Part shown: one piece after another, positions 35,802-47,615 of the stretch
Layout: the number at the start of each line of letters is the position of its first letter
Numbering within the stretch: the stretch's first letter is position 1
From: Desmodus rotundus
Lineage: Eukaryota; Chordata; Mammalia; Chiroptera; Phyllostomidae
Reading direction: 5' to 3'
Assembly (NCBI RefSeq): GCF_022682495.2
Contig: NC_071391.1
Location: 125,407,896-125,471,895, forward strand
DNA length: 64,000 bases
Translations under genes and position numbers: made by a program
Notes under the pieces: model-generated
Database searches by the model: none
Seen by the model: only the letters and a program-made list of their open reading frames with translations
Told to the model about the DNA's origin: nothing

Positions 35802-35923
35802 CAGGGGTGAGCAAAGTAGGCTTATAGTTGTGAGTATGCAAAACACAGAGTTTATCCTGTATTATATATATTATTTATTTATGAATTAGTATATTGACAT
35901 TAACCTATTTTTGCCCACCCCTG
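35802..35923. mobile_element. TA-flanked palindromic MITE (Tc1/mariner type, 122 bp)
   Basis: The left end CAGGGGTGAGCAAAGTAGGC and the right end CCTATTTTTGCCCACCCCTG are inverted repeats with a few mismatches, flanked on both sides by TA (35800-35801, 35924-35925). The inside is AT-rich and non-coding. Size, TA duplication and palindromic shape fit a non-autonomous Tc1/mariner MITE of the kind known from bats. Confidence 0.82.
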
Positions 35924-36129
35924 TATGCCCCAGAGAGGAGATTGGAACGTTTCTCTCTGGGATGAGGACAGACTTAACAGATACTGCTTTGGGGGATTCC
36001 CAATAAAAAACTTAACTCATTGCCACATCACCTGTAGTAAAGCCAGCTAGTTAACAAACAACCTCCACAAAGCAGACAGAGTTTCCGATTAGCATGTTAG
36101 TGCTGATGGATAGCCAGGCACCATCAGAC

Positions 36130-36780
36130 ATTTGTGGAAGACCTCTGAAATAAAAAATAGAGAACTAAAGACTTAAAGAGAAAAAGGTACTGGGAAAAAT
36201 ATATAAGAATATTTAAAATGTTACAAGGAAGAAAATAATGAGAATTTTTGTATCCTTAGCAGAATAAGATACTACATCCAAGAAGTTACAAGAGGGTGTT
36301 ATTAAAAAGAACATTCAGAGAAAAAGAAAGTGGTCTTGGAAATTAAAAGTGTGATAGAAAAAATTGCAACTGAATTAGACGTGTTGGAAAGTGATGCCAG
36401 AGAAATTCATCAGACAGTAGAAAAAGAAAAGAAATACAGTATTGAAAAGAAAATATATGATAATCAAAAGATGAATCTAAGAGGTCTAGTATCTAATAAA
36501 AAGGACTTCCGGGAGAGGAGGAGGGGGCAGTGGGAAGGACATCGAAAGGGCCCAGCACGATGAACGTCCACGCTAAGGATACAGAGAAGCCGTGGTTTTC
36601 CATGAAACAAACTAGGTCACCTAAGAAGATTGGGAGTTATGATATTGGGCTTTTCAACAGCCACACTAGAAGCTGCTAGAACAGTGGAGTAATGCCCTCA
36701 AAATTCTGATGGTAAAATATTTCCAACCTAGAATTTTATCAACTAGTTCAAGTTTTTCCATTTCTTTGGACATTGACTTT
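36130..36780 (+). repeat. Old L1 ORF1-region remnant (sense)
   Basis: The A-rich + strand encodes a lysine/glutamate-rich broken frame (36330-36563: EIKSVIEKIATELDVLE and so on). It is followed by 'atcgaaagggcccagcacgatgaa', which I recognise from old mammalian L1/HAL1 ORF1 regions. Stops are frequent and it is not a gene. Confidence 0.6.
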
Positions 36781-37645
36781 TAGGTTACTGAATGCGACGG
36801 TGCGCCTGTCAGTGTCGTCTTAAAATAATTCGTTTGTAAAGTGCCATAAACTGCTTGCGATTTTTTTTAAAGGAGTAGGAAAAAAGATGCTGAACTGCAT
36901 GTATTATTGTTTTTAATTTAATTATTACAATATCATAACTCTTTCTATTGCTCTATTTCTTCTAAGCTCTTCCAAGATTAAGAATTGGGAAGCTTAAAGA
37001 CACCTTTCCATTTAAACCCAAATACTGTCTTTTTTTCCTCCTATTTTTCTTTCTACTCAAACTGCTTCTTCAAAATTATGGATAAAATTTGATACATTAT
37101 AGGATTAGGGATTCTTTACAAGTGATTAACCTGTAAGCTTAGATTGCTAGATGAGTGGAATAGCAGTTGGTAAGTGAAATTGGGAAGATTGCTCCTAAGG
37201 CTTTTGAGCTAATTTTAATGTGTTACACAAATGTGGTCCTGCTTCTAACTTTTGAGAAGTTGAATACCGATATGTTTCAACAATATACGATATATTTTCC
37301 CTTTTCATACCTGAGGCAAGTACCTAAATTACTCAAAGTAAGGAGACAATCAGTTGCATAGTGAAATTAGATTAATACATGGGAAAAAGAAACCAGAGTT
37401 TAATCGAGACGGCTTATTTTCTTTCCCCTGAGTTCTGAGTATTGTATCTGAAAGGAAGCGGGAAGTGAGGACTAGCTTGGATAATGATGCAGTGCCACAG
37501 GAGGGCCTGGTGGCCTTACAGACACCGGACAGAAGGTTTGCCCCATCCCTTTACAATGCAAGGCAAATTCCTGACCAGTGTTGCTGAAAGTTCCAGAGAG
37601 AAGGGGGTCGGGTTCTGCCTTTTCTGTTTTTGCATACCACTTTAA
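36781..37645. other. Intronic DNA just upstream of the SOCS5 coding exon
   Basis: No repeat or gene was recognised. A 64-codon chance frame is at 37167-37361. Confidence 0.45.
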
Positions 37646-37678
37646 CTTATTTTTCTTCTTCTCCTCTTTTGTCTTTAG
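37646..37678 (+). promoter_or_regulatory. SOCS5: Splice acceptor of the SOCS5 coding exon
   Basis: A nearly pure pyrimidine run from about 37646 to 37676 ends in TTTAG, with AG at 37677-37678. The exon begins ATCTTATAATCA, directly before the start codon. This fits the known placement of the SOCS5 start codon a few bases inside its coding exon. Confidence 0.9.
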
Positions 37679-37690
37679 ATCTTATAATCA

Positions 37691-39301
37691 ATGGATAAAG
37701 TGGGGAAAATGTGGAATAATTTCAAATACAGGTGTCAGAATCTCTTCAATCATGAGGGAGGAAGCCGTACTGAAAATGTGGACGCGAACTCCAGCAGATG
37801 TTTGTCTATCAGAGAGAAAAACGTCAGTGTAGGAGACCTAGCTCCTCAGCAACAAAGCAGTCCCTTAAGAGAAAATGTTGCCTTACAACTGGGGTTAAGC
37901 CCTTCAAAGAATTCTTCAAGGAGAAACCCAAATTGTGCCACTGAAATTCCTCAGATTGTGGAAATCAGCATTGAAAAGGATGATGATTCGTGTGTCACCC
38001 CAGGAACAAGACTTGCAAGAAGAGATTCCTACTCGCGACATGCTCCGTGGGGTGGGAAGAAGAAACATTCCTGTTCTACAAAGACCCAGAGTTCACTGGA
38101 CACTGATAAAAAGTTTGGTAGAACTCGAAGTGGACTTCAAAGGAGAGAGAGGCGGTACGGCGTAAGCTCTGTACACGACATGGACAGCGTTTCCAGCAGA
38201 ACTGTAGGAAGTCGCTCTCTGCGGCAGAGGTTGCAGGATACTGTGGGCTTGTGTTTTCCAATGAGAACTTACAACAAGCAGTCAAAGCCTCTTTTTTCTA
38301 ATAAACGAAAAATACACCTTTCTGAATTAATGCTTGAGAAATGCCCTTTTCCTGCTGGCTCCGATTTAGCCCAAAAATGGCATTTGATTAAACAGCATAC
38401 AGCCCCTGTGAGCCCGCATTCAACGTTTTTTGATACATTTGATCCATCATTGGTTTCTACAGAAGATGAAGAAGATAGGCTTAGAGAGAGAAGGCGTCTT
38501 AGTATTGAAGAAGGGGTTGACCCCCCTCCCAATGCACAAATACATACATTTGAAGCCACTGCACAGGTTAATCCGTTATATAAACTGGGACCAAAGTTAG
38601 CTCCTGGAATGACTGAAATAAGTGGGGACACTTCTGCAATTCCACAAGCTAATTGTGATTCCGAAGAGGACACAACCACACTGTGCTTGCAGTCACGTAG
38701 GCAGAAGCAGCGTCAGGTCTCTGGAGACAGCCATGCCCACGTTAGCAGACAGGGAGCTTGGAAAGTCCACACACAGATTGATTACATTCACTGCCTCGTG
38801 CCCGATTTGCTTCAGATTACAGGGAACCCCTGCTACTGGGGAGTGATGGACCGTTATGAAGCAGAAGCCCTTCTTGAAGGGAAACCCGAAGGCACGTTTT
38901 TGCTCAGGGACTCCGCACAAGAGGACTACCTCTTCTCTGTGAGCTTCCGTCGCTACAACAGATCCCTGCATGCCCGAATTGAACAGTGGAATCACAACTT
39001 CAGTTTTGATGCTCACGACCCGTGTGTATTTCACTCCTCCACTGTAACAGGACTTCTGGAACATTATAAAGATCCCAGTTCTTGCATGTTTTTTGAACCA
39101 TTGCTTACTATCTCACTAAACAGGACTTTTCCTTTTAGCTTGCAATACATCTGCCGTGCGGTAATCTGCAGGTGCACTACCTATGATGGAATTGATGGCC
39201 TCCCTTTACCATCAATGTTACAGGATTTTTTAAAAGAGTATCATTATAAACAAAAAGTTAGAGTTCGCTGGTTAGAACGAGAACCAGTCAAGGCAAAGTG
39301 A
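37691..39301 (+). CDS. SOCS5: Suppressor of cytokine signaling 5
   Basis: Intact 536-codon frame in one exon, ending TGA at 39299-39301. SOCS5 is an SH2 adaptor that recruits Elongin B/C and Cullin-5 to ubiquitinate signalling proteins; family work links it to restraint of EGFR and IL-4/JAK signalling in the cytosol. What is seen: a long N-terminal region beginning [19 protein letters not shown]; a conserved SOCS4/5 block at residues about 175-245 ([29 protein letters not shown]), matching the reported JAK-interaction region; an SH2 domain from CYWGVMDRY (C381) to about 476 with the phosphotyrosine-binding arginine in FLLRDS (R406); and a SOCS box with a BC-box at [10 protein letters not shown] (483-492) and a Cul5-box LPLP (504-507). 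Length matches the usual 536 residues. The start codon has T at -3 and G at +4, a weak Kozak context, but the N-terminus is the family one. SOCS4 is excluded by the N-terminus. Confidence 0.99.
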   Translation: MDKVGKMWNNFKYRCQNLFNHEGGSRTENVDANSSRCLSIREKNVSVGDLAPQQQSSPLRENVALQLGLSPSKNSSRRNPNCATEIPQIVEISIEKDDDSCVTPGTRLARRDSYSRHAPWGGKKKHSCSTKTQSSLDTDKKFGRTRSGLQRRERRYGVSSVHDMDSVSSRTVGSRSLRQRLQDTVGLCFPMRTYNKQSKPLFSNKRKIHLSELMLEKCPFPAGSDLAQKWHLIKQHTAPVSPHSTFFDTFDPSLVSTEDEEDRLRERRRLSIEEGVDPPPNAQIHTFEATAQVNPLYKLGPKLAPGMTEISGDTSAIPQANCDSEEDTTTLCLQSRRQKQRQVSGDSHAHVSRQGAWKVHTQIDYIHCLVPDLLQITGNPCYWGVMDRYEAEALLEGKPEGTFLLRDSAQEDYLFSVSFRRYNRSLHARIEQWNHNFSFDAHDPCVFHSSTVTGLLEHYKDPSSCMFFEPLLTISLNRTFPFSLQYICRAVICRCTTYDGIDGLPLPSMLQDFLKEYHYKQKVRVRWLEREPVKAK

Positions 39302-40716
39302 ACTCTCCTGTCCTAGATGTGCTTTTATGCGCATCAGACAGTGCACCCACAGCAAGCACACGTATCAGTGTTAGTTTTTCCCAGTAAAGTATGTGAGCTT
39401 AGTGTTAGTGTCCGTCAGATGCAATCTGCTGTTACTCAGAAAAACGGGGTGCCTATTGATACAACAGGATAGAACTACAGGTGTTCAGTGAGGCTACAGA
39501 AGCATCGGGCCGCTTTAGCTGGTTGGTTTTAATGGCTGTAGTAGTCGAGTGAGGCAGTTCTGGGGCATTTGCTATGAAGAATTCTATTTCTTACTGAAGA
39601 ACAAATCGTTACTATTGGATGAGTATTTCAACAGTGTGACTAATGTTTGAAATTATTTTTTCTAAGAATTTTTCTATACCCTTCCAAAGTAGTGATGTTT
39701 GTAGTTATTATAAATCAAGCTTTGCAAGTCCAAAAAATAAAGACTGCCTTCCTTTTAGAAAAAATAAATGCAATTTTCTGGCCACAAGGGCATAGTGCAG
39801 TTCACTTAAGTGTTGATATAGTTTATAGTCAGGCTCCTTTTCTCTTCTGCAAAAGGTACTGTTAAGTAAACCAGTTTTTCTAAATAGTAGTTCCTAAAAT
39901 TTCAGACTTCTAAAGTTGGTAGGAGAATTTTATTTAAAGGCCTTAGGTGTTAATTTTGTTTTAATGAGTGCTTTAACTTAAAACACATTGGGAATAGCTG
40001 CTGCGGCGTAGTCCTGCGTGTGGTTTTCAGAGTTGGCACGTGCAGTCTACTTGTTGGTCTGTCACTGTTGGATCTTTCCCTATGCCCACGACGAGTCTGT
40101 GAACCGTGAAGACCGTGAGACGAGAAGATGCCCAAACAAGTCAGAAATAATAACTGCAGTGGTTGCTGGTGTTGATATTATTGTTAAACTGTAATAATTT
40201 GGATGGCAGTATTTATCGCTTTGTTGTAAATGCTCATCGCTGAATTGCTTAAGTACAATTTGTAGAATTTCAGTGCAGTTAATTTTTAATGGAAAATCTG
40301 AAACCTAAATTGCAGATTTAAAAGGTACTGTACAACCATTGTATCTGTAAATAACTTACTTAGCACCTTTTTGTCACTTAGAATAGTATGCAATACTACT
40401 TGAGTGGGCTATTTTGGAAGTAATACCAAGTTCTAGTGTTTGCTTCTTAGTATTGAACTGAAGTTACAGTTCTGTCCTAGACATTTTGCACTAAAGTAGT
40501 CGAGTCCATTCTTGTGTCTTTTTGTTAATGTGCTCTGTACCACTGGTGAGTGCTCCTTAGTTTCCTTACCTGCTGCTACAGAAAGTTATTTTACATCCTG
40601 ATGGCCATTGCCAAGGCTACAGAAAAGAAAAGCTATATTTGTATGCAACACTAACCCTTTGACTGCTAATGTATGTTTCTGCTTGCTGTGCCTTGTTATG
40701 GCTGCTTTTTTGTGCT

Positions 40717-40722
40717 AATAAA
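40717..40722 (+). terminator. SOCS5: Likely SOCS5 polyadenylation signal
   Basis: AATAAA followed within about 10-20 bases by TATGTTTGGTGTTCTCC, a GT-rich downstream element. Alternative hexamers at 40991 and 41410 may give longer transcripts. Confidence 0.65.
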
Positions 40723-41409
40723 GTATGTTTGGTGTTCTCCTTGTAGATCTGCTGTTTTATACATTTGCAACAATTTCTCTCGTAAATGGAATGGTTTGGG
40801 TTTTTTAATGATGCTTTACCCGACAGCCTACTATAGTCAATGCAACCCACTGTACAGTCTAATACTGACTTATTCTGAGTAAGCTAACTCTAAATTTAAT
40901 GCTATACATCTTTCCAATCATAATCACATATACTGTGCAACAGTATATATAGTTCCTGCAAATTACTGTACAGTTTAGATTATAACAGAAAATAAACAGA
41001 GAAATACTGACTAAAGTGATTGATTTCTCTGCTTATAAGTGAAAAATTGAAACCATCAATGACATGTCATAGTAAATGAGTGTCTATAGCTTCCTACTGC
41101 ACCAGAAACAGATTAAATGAAGTCTTGTATATCAGCGCCATTTATTGGTTTGGGGACCATTTTAATTTCAAAAATGCCCAAAATGTAGAACTTTAACCAA
41201 AGATTTATCCATTTTTAAAGCAAAATGGGGATTGAAGGGACTCATAATTCCTGTTATTTCTAATAGAAGTCCCTGAAGAACATATACCAAAGTGTTTGAG
41301 AACTTCATCCAAACCTACTTTAAAGCATTATGTGCAATTAAGTTGTTATGACATAATTATATTGCATAATTGTTGGGTTTGTTTTCTTGAGCTTATAATG
41401 TACCTGGAA

Positions 41410-41415
41410 AATAAA
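41410..41415 (+). terminator. SOCS5: Possible distal SOCS5 polyadenylation signal
   Basis: AATAAA in GGAAAATAAACC. It is the last such hexamer before the sequence loses 3'-UTR character. Downstream GT richness is weak, so it is only a candidate. Confidence 0.35.
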
Positions 41416-41440
41416 CCTCTTGACAATGAAGAGTCCACAC

Positions 41441-43035
41441 TGCTTTTTGGAGACAGACGGTATATATGCAGGCAAGATCTTGTTTTAAAGAGGTAACTTG
41501 AGACTCCAAGAAAGCACTTGATGTTTTATATGCTTATAGCAAATTGATGTTCTAATTGTAGTTTTTATAGAGAATATTAATTCTTTTATGTGTTTCAGAA
41601 CTTTCACATGTTGTATGGAAATCGTTTTAAATGTGTGCGTATTTGAGTTTAAGCATGTATACAGTGTGCCGAAAGTCACTTCTGTCTCAGTCTGTGTAAT
41701 ATTAATATGCAACTTTTGGTTTAAAATTTTTTCTTACAAAATTAGTGGCTTACCTTTTAAAAAAGAAAGATCACCAGCATGAAATTGCACCCTAGTCTAT
41801 AGTCACTGTGTCTTTTTCTAAATCCCACTGTAGTCTGTCAACTAAACTTGTGTTTTCATGGTCTCTTGGAAGTGCATTTTAATACACACCAGGAAATTCT
41901 TTATACGTTTGGACCCATCTTCCGGGGGAAGTAATTGACCCAAAGACAGGTTGCTCTGATTCATGCACGAGTACATTCTCATTCTTTCACCCACTCACTC
42001 ACTCATTCATCCTCTCTACATGTGCATATATGTACGCAGACATACATACATTTATGATGATATTACCGTCTGATTTGAAATCATTTAGAAGCCTTATTCT
42101 ATGTATATTCATCTTTGTACCATTCAGATTTGATTATCTGCACCTAAGGTTTAGTCTTGTTTGTAACACAGCCACCTTACAAGAGAACGCATTCATCAGT
42201 ATTTTCTGGCTAACCATAGTAAAAAAGTATTTGAAGAAGAAACAGCTTGGTTCATATAGTTATTAAGAGTCATAATTAAATTGATGTATCTTAGACAAAA
42301 ATTTTGCCCAAGTACAATAATTATACCACACAACCAATCTGTTTTCTTAAGGTCTATTAGAAGGTTTATATAAGATTTATAATGGCTTGAGCCATACAAA
42401 TTGATAACTTCTGAACATTTTGACAAATTGAAAGTTTCTGAACCATTTTATTTGACTTTTTGATCTGGTTGCTATTCATTTTTATCCCAACCTGCCTTTG
42501 CTCCTTGGCACTAAACAGTAGTTTGGTAAGTTTTATTGAGCTTGGTCTTAGACCACTTATTTTGGTAGCAAAGACAGCTATAAAATGGCTTTCTGGTGGA
42601 GGGAAGGAGGCTATGCGTGGGTCAGAACTCTCCTAGGAAAGATAGAGACTCTACCTATCTCTGGGAGTGTGTTAACACAGCAGCTTTACGAGTGTGTTCG
42701 TTTGCTCTGTACCCCAACACACACAGTTTTACTAGATGAAGTTCGATTTAAAAACACACACAAAGGGCTGACTTGAAGGTGAGAAGGGTTTCCCAGGGGG
42801 GCAATACCACTTGGTTGGATGCATAAGAACTACATACCAATGAGGCCAGGTTTTGTTTCGTGATTTTTGCAGCAGCTGGTACGGAACAGACTTTCTAAAT
42901 GGTATGGTCTAAGGAGGTTTGGGGTGGGGTTTTTGTGGGAGGTGGTTGGTTGGTTTGGGGGGTGGTTTGTGAAGGGGTTGCTTGCCACCGCAAAGTATGG
43001 ATCACAATTGTTTTGGTGCCCCAGATGTTTGATTG
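41441..43035. other. Intergenic DNA, nothing recognised
   Basis: Includes simple runs such as CACTCACTCACTCATTC near 41992 and a G/T-rich stretch at about 42912-42975. No gene or RNA is supported. Confidence 0.45.
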
Positions 43036-43039
43036 AATA

Positions 43040-44250
43040 GACTTTTTTCAGCCATTCATTCAACAAATACTCATGGAAGACGCATGTGCCAGTCACCATT
43101 TTTGATGATGGGTCTACATTAGGCTATAAGACAAAGTTATAAGGTCATTAGGGAATACTAACCTTGAGGGGTGAGAAGAGAATGACCAAGATCAAAGAAC
43201 ATTTTGATGAACGATAAAACAAGTCTCTGGGCAAGAATGAGCATATATGCTGAGAAAGAAAATGCCCCTTAGCCTGGAACCCAGTGAGGGCAGGGAGATG
43301 GGGCGGGAATGGTAGGTTCTAAGGTTGTAGAGAAGCACAAGGGCCAGTCCACTGAGGACTACGAATCCATAGGAAGGAGTTTTGGTTTTACTCTGAATAG
43401 TTGGTAAACCATTGGAGAATTTAAGTACGGGAGTGATGGGGTCTGCTTTCTATTCCTCTGTTAAAGGGAAAACAAGCTATAGTGGGATGAAATAAGGGAA
43501 ACTATTTTCAAAACATATCTTTTAACATTTAAAAGACTCAGTCATCCTGACAACCTTGCCAGGTGCGGCTACCCAGTAAGTCACACACACTCAGGTACTT
43601 GGGAAGCTATCGCACAGCTCTTGAACTGATCAAGTGAAGGCCAAGGGGCCACTTAGCCACCCCCCCCTCCCGCCCAGTTGACCCCGAGTTCACGTTCCAC
43701 GAGGATACCTTGCTCGAAACAGGCTGTGGGGCAGCTACACTTGAACCTTGCTCCAGATGGTGAGACGAGTGAAGGAGCACGATTCTCATGGCTACTTGTA
43801 CAGCTACTGAAGTGGGACTTGGCGAACAAGTGAGAAATGTGGGAGCCTGGACGGGTGGTAGTCGTAGGGAGAAGGCAGGGTCAGGATGTCTTCCTGGTGG
43901 TAACGCAAAAGGATTTGGTGATGGGTTAGATGTGAAGAAGAAATCAAAGCCACCAATTTTTGACCTGAGCAAGGGTGGTCATGCCATTAGCTAAGATTTC
44001 AGAAACCCAGGGGAGGAGCAAATCGGAGGGGTCAATATGAATCCTGCCTTCGATATGTTGAGTTCCGAGGTTTCTATTAATTATCACAATGGAGACGTTG
44101 AGTAGGCAATTGGAGGTGTGAATGTAAAGGGAAAAAGTGAAATATGGGGAGTCACTATATGGATAATATTTAAAACCATAGGGCAGGATGGCAGCAGCTA
44201 GGGACTTTGCATGGAGTAACGCATTTCTTTGGGGGAAGTAATTATGACAA
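43040..44250 (-). repeat. Long LINE-2 remnant, antisense
   Basis: 'gccattcattcaacaaatactcatgg', 'ggttttactctgaatagttggtaaaccattggag', 'ttggtgatgggttagatgtgaag' and 'gagacgttgagtaggcaattggag' are phrases of the reverse-complement L2 3' region, in the expected order. The minus-strand open frames of 121 and 108 codons inside it (43607-43972, 43944-44270) have no recognisable domain and are discounted. Confidence 0.7.
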
Positions 44251-44716
44251 CATTTATCTTGTAAATTCAAGATTCTACATCAATAAGGTTTTTTTTTAAG
44301 CCAACTACTTAATGGGAGACTTGCCTTTCAAAGAGTTTTAAAATACTGGGATCATAAATCTTGCACTCAATTTTAAAACTTTATCCATGTCAAATTTCGT
44401 CTTGCCTTCCACGTCAAGTATACTTGTGTATTTTTAGTACAAATTTTTATATGAAAAATGCAAGTTCATTATGAAATATTTAGAAACTACTAAAAATTAT
44501 AAAGAATCGGGACCAAAAAAAAAAGAAAAAACCTAGTCCATACTATCACTTTCGCTACTGTCACCCACTCTAGCTTCTGCCTCCCAGCTCCCGTCTGGTA
44601 ATCTTCCAGCGGTGACTGCTGTTAACATTTATTCTAACATTTATTCCCTTCCATTATTTGTCCATGCATTTTAACAGTTAATAACATACAGAGATGGGGA
44701 GGGTCTTAGGCTTCTA
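44251..44716. other. Intergenic DNA, nothing recognised
   Basis: AT-rich with an A-rich run near 44513-44530. Confidence 0.4.
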
Positions 44717-44726
44717 ATCACTTTTA

Positions 44727-44929
44727 TTTTTTTAAAGATTTTATTTATTGAGGGAGGAATGGGGGAGAGGAACATCAGTGTGTGGTTGCCTCTTGTGCAC
44801 GCCCAAATGGGGACTGGTCCACATCCCAGCATGTGCCCTGACTGGGAATCAAATGGACAACCCTTTGGTTCGCGGGCCAGTACTCAATCCACCGAGCCAC
44901 CACACCAGCCAGGGCTTGGATCACTTTTA
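44727..44929 (-). mobile_element. VES-type SINE
   Basis: The minus strand reads AAGCCCTGGCTGGTGTGGTG, then the tRNA-like region, CCCAGTCAGGGCACATGC, a pyrimidine-poor middle and an AATAAATAAAATC tail. A 10-bp duplication, ATCACTTTTA, flanks it at 44717-44726 and 44930-44939. Confidence 0.9.
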
Positions 44930-44939
44930 GCGAGTATAC

Positions 44940-46844
44940 TCAGATGTACTCCAAATTTCTGCTCTTCACCTGATTCAGTGCGGACCTTGGCCCCTTTGGT
45001 CACTTCAGACTTTGAGGCAGGTCTTTCAGTGGGTAGAATAACTGAGACTGCAAAGGCCTGATTGCCGATGGTTTCCTGAAATAAAATTTCAGTAGAAGAT
45101 GAGAACCCTCACCTCACAGAATTTATAAACTAGTAAGGACACGGGCAAATGCATAAAAGTATAATGATGCAAACATATGGAAATAGACCAAGCAAAAGGC
45201 AATTAATCAAAAACTGCCTGCCTGGCCGATAAGGAAAACCTGAAACATGACGGACGTGGAGGCAGGGCGATTTGGTATCTTGGATTTGTTTCATTACAAA
45301 AATGTCTAAAACTCTGACCTGGAAGATGGTGGGGAAATATACTGGTAAATAGCAACAGAAGTCGGGCAGGGTTTCCATTGCTTGTCACATTTGAACACAA
45401 GGCAAGAGTCTGGCCTCATCTAGATTCTTAAGCAAGCTAGAACTAGAAATTATAACAAAAGCTGCAGCATGGATTCTGACCAGCAGCAGCTGGAGGCGGG
45501 GAGCGCTGTGAAATTCGCCTAGACCAGACTGATGGCCCTGGAATGGAACTGCGGAGTAGATCTGAGAGACGCTGCAAAAGAAAAATAGCACAATTCAGGG
45601 GAAGGAAAAGCAAGCAATTTGCTTGCCTAAGAGAGTTTTTGTTGAACACATCATAGTTTCTTCAAATTTAAGCAAATCATGAGAAAGCCAAATTAATATC
45701 TCCCTTTTAATATGAATACATATCTTGTTTTTAACGCAAGAAAAACTAATATTTGATCAAATAAGGAAAACATCACTTCTAACAATACCTACATAGAGAA
45801 AATAGGAAGATTAGGTAAAACTTAAATGTCAAAAAATTTACTTGACAAAAAACTGAGAAAAGGTGGCAAAATAAGCTTTAAGAGGGAGTTCTTGAATTTT
45901 ATCCCCCCAGACCTATTGTGACTGATGTACCGCAAGTTGTCACCTGTAAGGAAACCAATTTGACCATGGGCTAATTAATGTAAATAAGAGTTAAGGTTCT
46001 ACGGCATCTCAGCATCATAAAAAAAGCAATGTTACTCGAGGACCTGCTGTAGTTTTCTCGTTTCTTAAATTTAGTAAGTGAAAACTGCATTGAATTTTTA
46101 TTGAGTAGCCGATGTTACACTTGGAAATGTAGGGCATTATGCCTGATACTATCCTTTCTCGAGTCGTTTACTAAGCATCCCTTTCTAAATAGAAGCCTAA
46201 AATTTTAGGATATTTTTTTAAACAATGTAAATCAACCACAACACTGAATTGTTTAATCTTATCTGTCTTTAAATACATACAATTATGCATTTCATTCCAC
46301 TTTTTACTTCTGTTTTTTAGGATGAATGACATTAAATTTATAGTACTTTTCTTAAACCCTTTAAGATACATTTAAAAATCAAACCGGAATAATTTAAAGC
46401 TTTGCCACCCAATGTTATGAATATTTTAGGTGCCCTTGGGTGTAATAGAGGTTGAACTTTAATACCATTAGGAGAATAGAGAAATATTTTTATATAGTAG
46501 TTCCAACACTATGAATGATGTAAATTTGTAAATTGTTATCTTTAAAATATTGTCCTAACTTTTAGCCATTTCTTTCCTAAAGATAATAGGATTAGAAAGT
46601 CAAAGTTAATTGCTACAATTTGGCTATGCTTCAAACAGAGAAGCTGAGAGACTGTAGTTTATTGGCGACATGAGCACAATGTCTATAAGGGCCTGCATTT
46701 GATCCATAACAGTTCTGTCAGAGGCTGGGTGGCGTGCCGGAAATAATGGCTTCCTGGCCCAGCAAACAAACCATGTACGTCCTGACGGGGCGATGGACAC
46801 CCGTGTCATCCGGAAGGGTTACCTGAGCTGCCTGTGTCTAATCC
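44940..46844. other. Intergenic DNA, nothing recognised
   Basis: No gene is supported. A short start-like string ATGGATTCTGACCAGCAGCA at about 45470 opens only 16 codons and was not pursued. Confidence 0.4.
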
Positions 46845-46975
46845 TCTACTTGTCTTTGATGCGTTTCTTAGAGGGGTTAAGTGATTTGTCCAAGGTCACA
46901 GAGAAAGTGAATGCCAGAATTCAAACACAGATCTGAGGCAGAACCTAAGCCCCAGCCCGCTGTACTTGTTGGATC
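46845..46975 (-). repeat. MIR element, antisense
   Basis: 'agaggggttaagtgatttgtccaaggtcacagagaaagtgaatgcc' is the reverse complement of the conserved MIR core. Confidence 0.8.
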
Positions 46976-47139
46976 CTAATTTTGTCAGCCAAATTAATAC
47001 TTCTTTTGACACTCTGTCCTTTTTTTATCTCCAGATGACAACAGATTGTAAATAACCGATGAAAATAGATTCTAAACTGTTGATGCAAGTGTTGAAAAGA
47101 ACAGGCCACTAGAGTCTCCTTGATGCATATCCTCCCGCC

Positions 47140-47615
47140 ATCTGGGAGTGCCTCTGCCATTTCTCCAACTTTCCCTAGCACTTCTCTCCCCTTGCACACC
47201 ACTCTCCTGTCGCACTGGCCTTCTTTCAATGGCTCCAACACCTCCGTATCTTTCCCACCTCAGGGCGTTTGCACACTTGCTCCCTCCCGAAATTCTCAGC
47301 TTCCCATTGGTTCACATAGCAGGATAGACTCTTCTCAGTCTTCGTAGCTAGGCTTAAATGTCAGCTCAGAGGGACCCGGTTATGCCATCTAAAGGAGATT
47401 TCCCCTTTATTACTCTCTACCTTTGCCCCCTGCCTTTTCTTCATAGTTTTTATTACAAAAACTTGCAAATATTTATTTGAGTTTTGGGTTTTGACTCTCC
47501 CTTCAGAAACTCTCTGAGAAGAGATCATATCTGTCTTGTTTGCTGTTTTATCCTTAGTGCCTAGTAAGGTGCTTAACACAGAGCAGTGCTGCTTGTTTGT
47601 TATAAATGAATGAAT
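47140..47615 (+). repeat. LINE-2 3' end
   Basis: 'cctcagggcgtttgcacacttgctccctcccg', 'ggcttaaatgtcagctcagagggacccgg', 'gatcatatctgtcttgtttgctg' and 'cctagtaaggtgcttaacac ... ataaatgaatgaat' follow the L2 3' consensus in order. Confidence 0.8.

Larger units (their letters stand above)
1..37678 (+). other. SOCS5: SOCS5 intron 1 (partial, inferred)
   Basis: No conserved coding exon was recognised in this stretch. It ends at a canonical acceptor: a pyrimidine-rich run from about 37646 leads into TTTAG with AG at 37677-37678, 12 bases before the SOCS5 start codon. Mammalian SOCS5 is known to have a non-coding first exon tens of kb upstream and a single coding exon, so the whole stretch is read as intron 1 whose 5' end lies outside the window. 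No GC-rich promoter or CpG island was seen. The interval is filled with L1, HAL1-like, L2, MIR, SINE and DNA-transposon copies, listed separately. The intron assignment is inference; the acceptor is seen directly. Confidence 0.75.
39302..41440 (+). other. SOCS5: SOCS5 3' untranslated region (end uncertain)
   Basis: AT-rich sequence free of recognisable transposons follows the stop codon, unlike the surrounding DNA, as expected for a constrained 3' UTR. AATAAA hexamers occur at 39736-39741, 39763-39768, 40717-40722, 40991-40996 and 41410-41415. The one at 40717 has a GT-rich stretch just downstream and is the best-supported cleavage signal. A Pumilio-type TGTAAATA is at 40346-40353. Open frames in the interval (for example 39647-39865, 40673-40882) lack domains and are treated as chance. 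The end coordinate is an estimate. Confidence 0.7.

Noticed and set aside
37167..37361. Possible extra upstream SOCS5 coding exon
   Set aside because: The 64-codon frame has no similarity to SOCS5, and the known protein N-terminus begins at 37691 just after the splice acceptor.
38269..39064. Antisense frames of 136 and 123 codons within SOCS5
   Set aside because: They are shadows of the strongly conserved SOCS5 coding sequence.
43607..44270. Two minus-strand open frames of 121 and 108 codons
   Set aside because: They lie inside a long antisense L2 remnant and do not match the L2 proteins or any other family.
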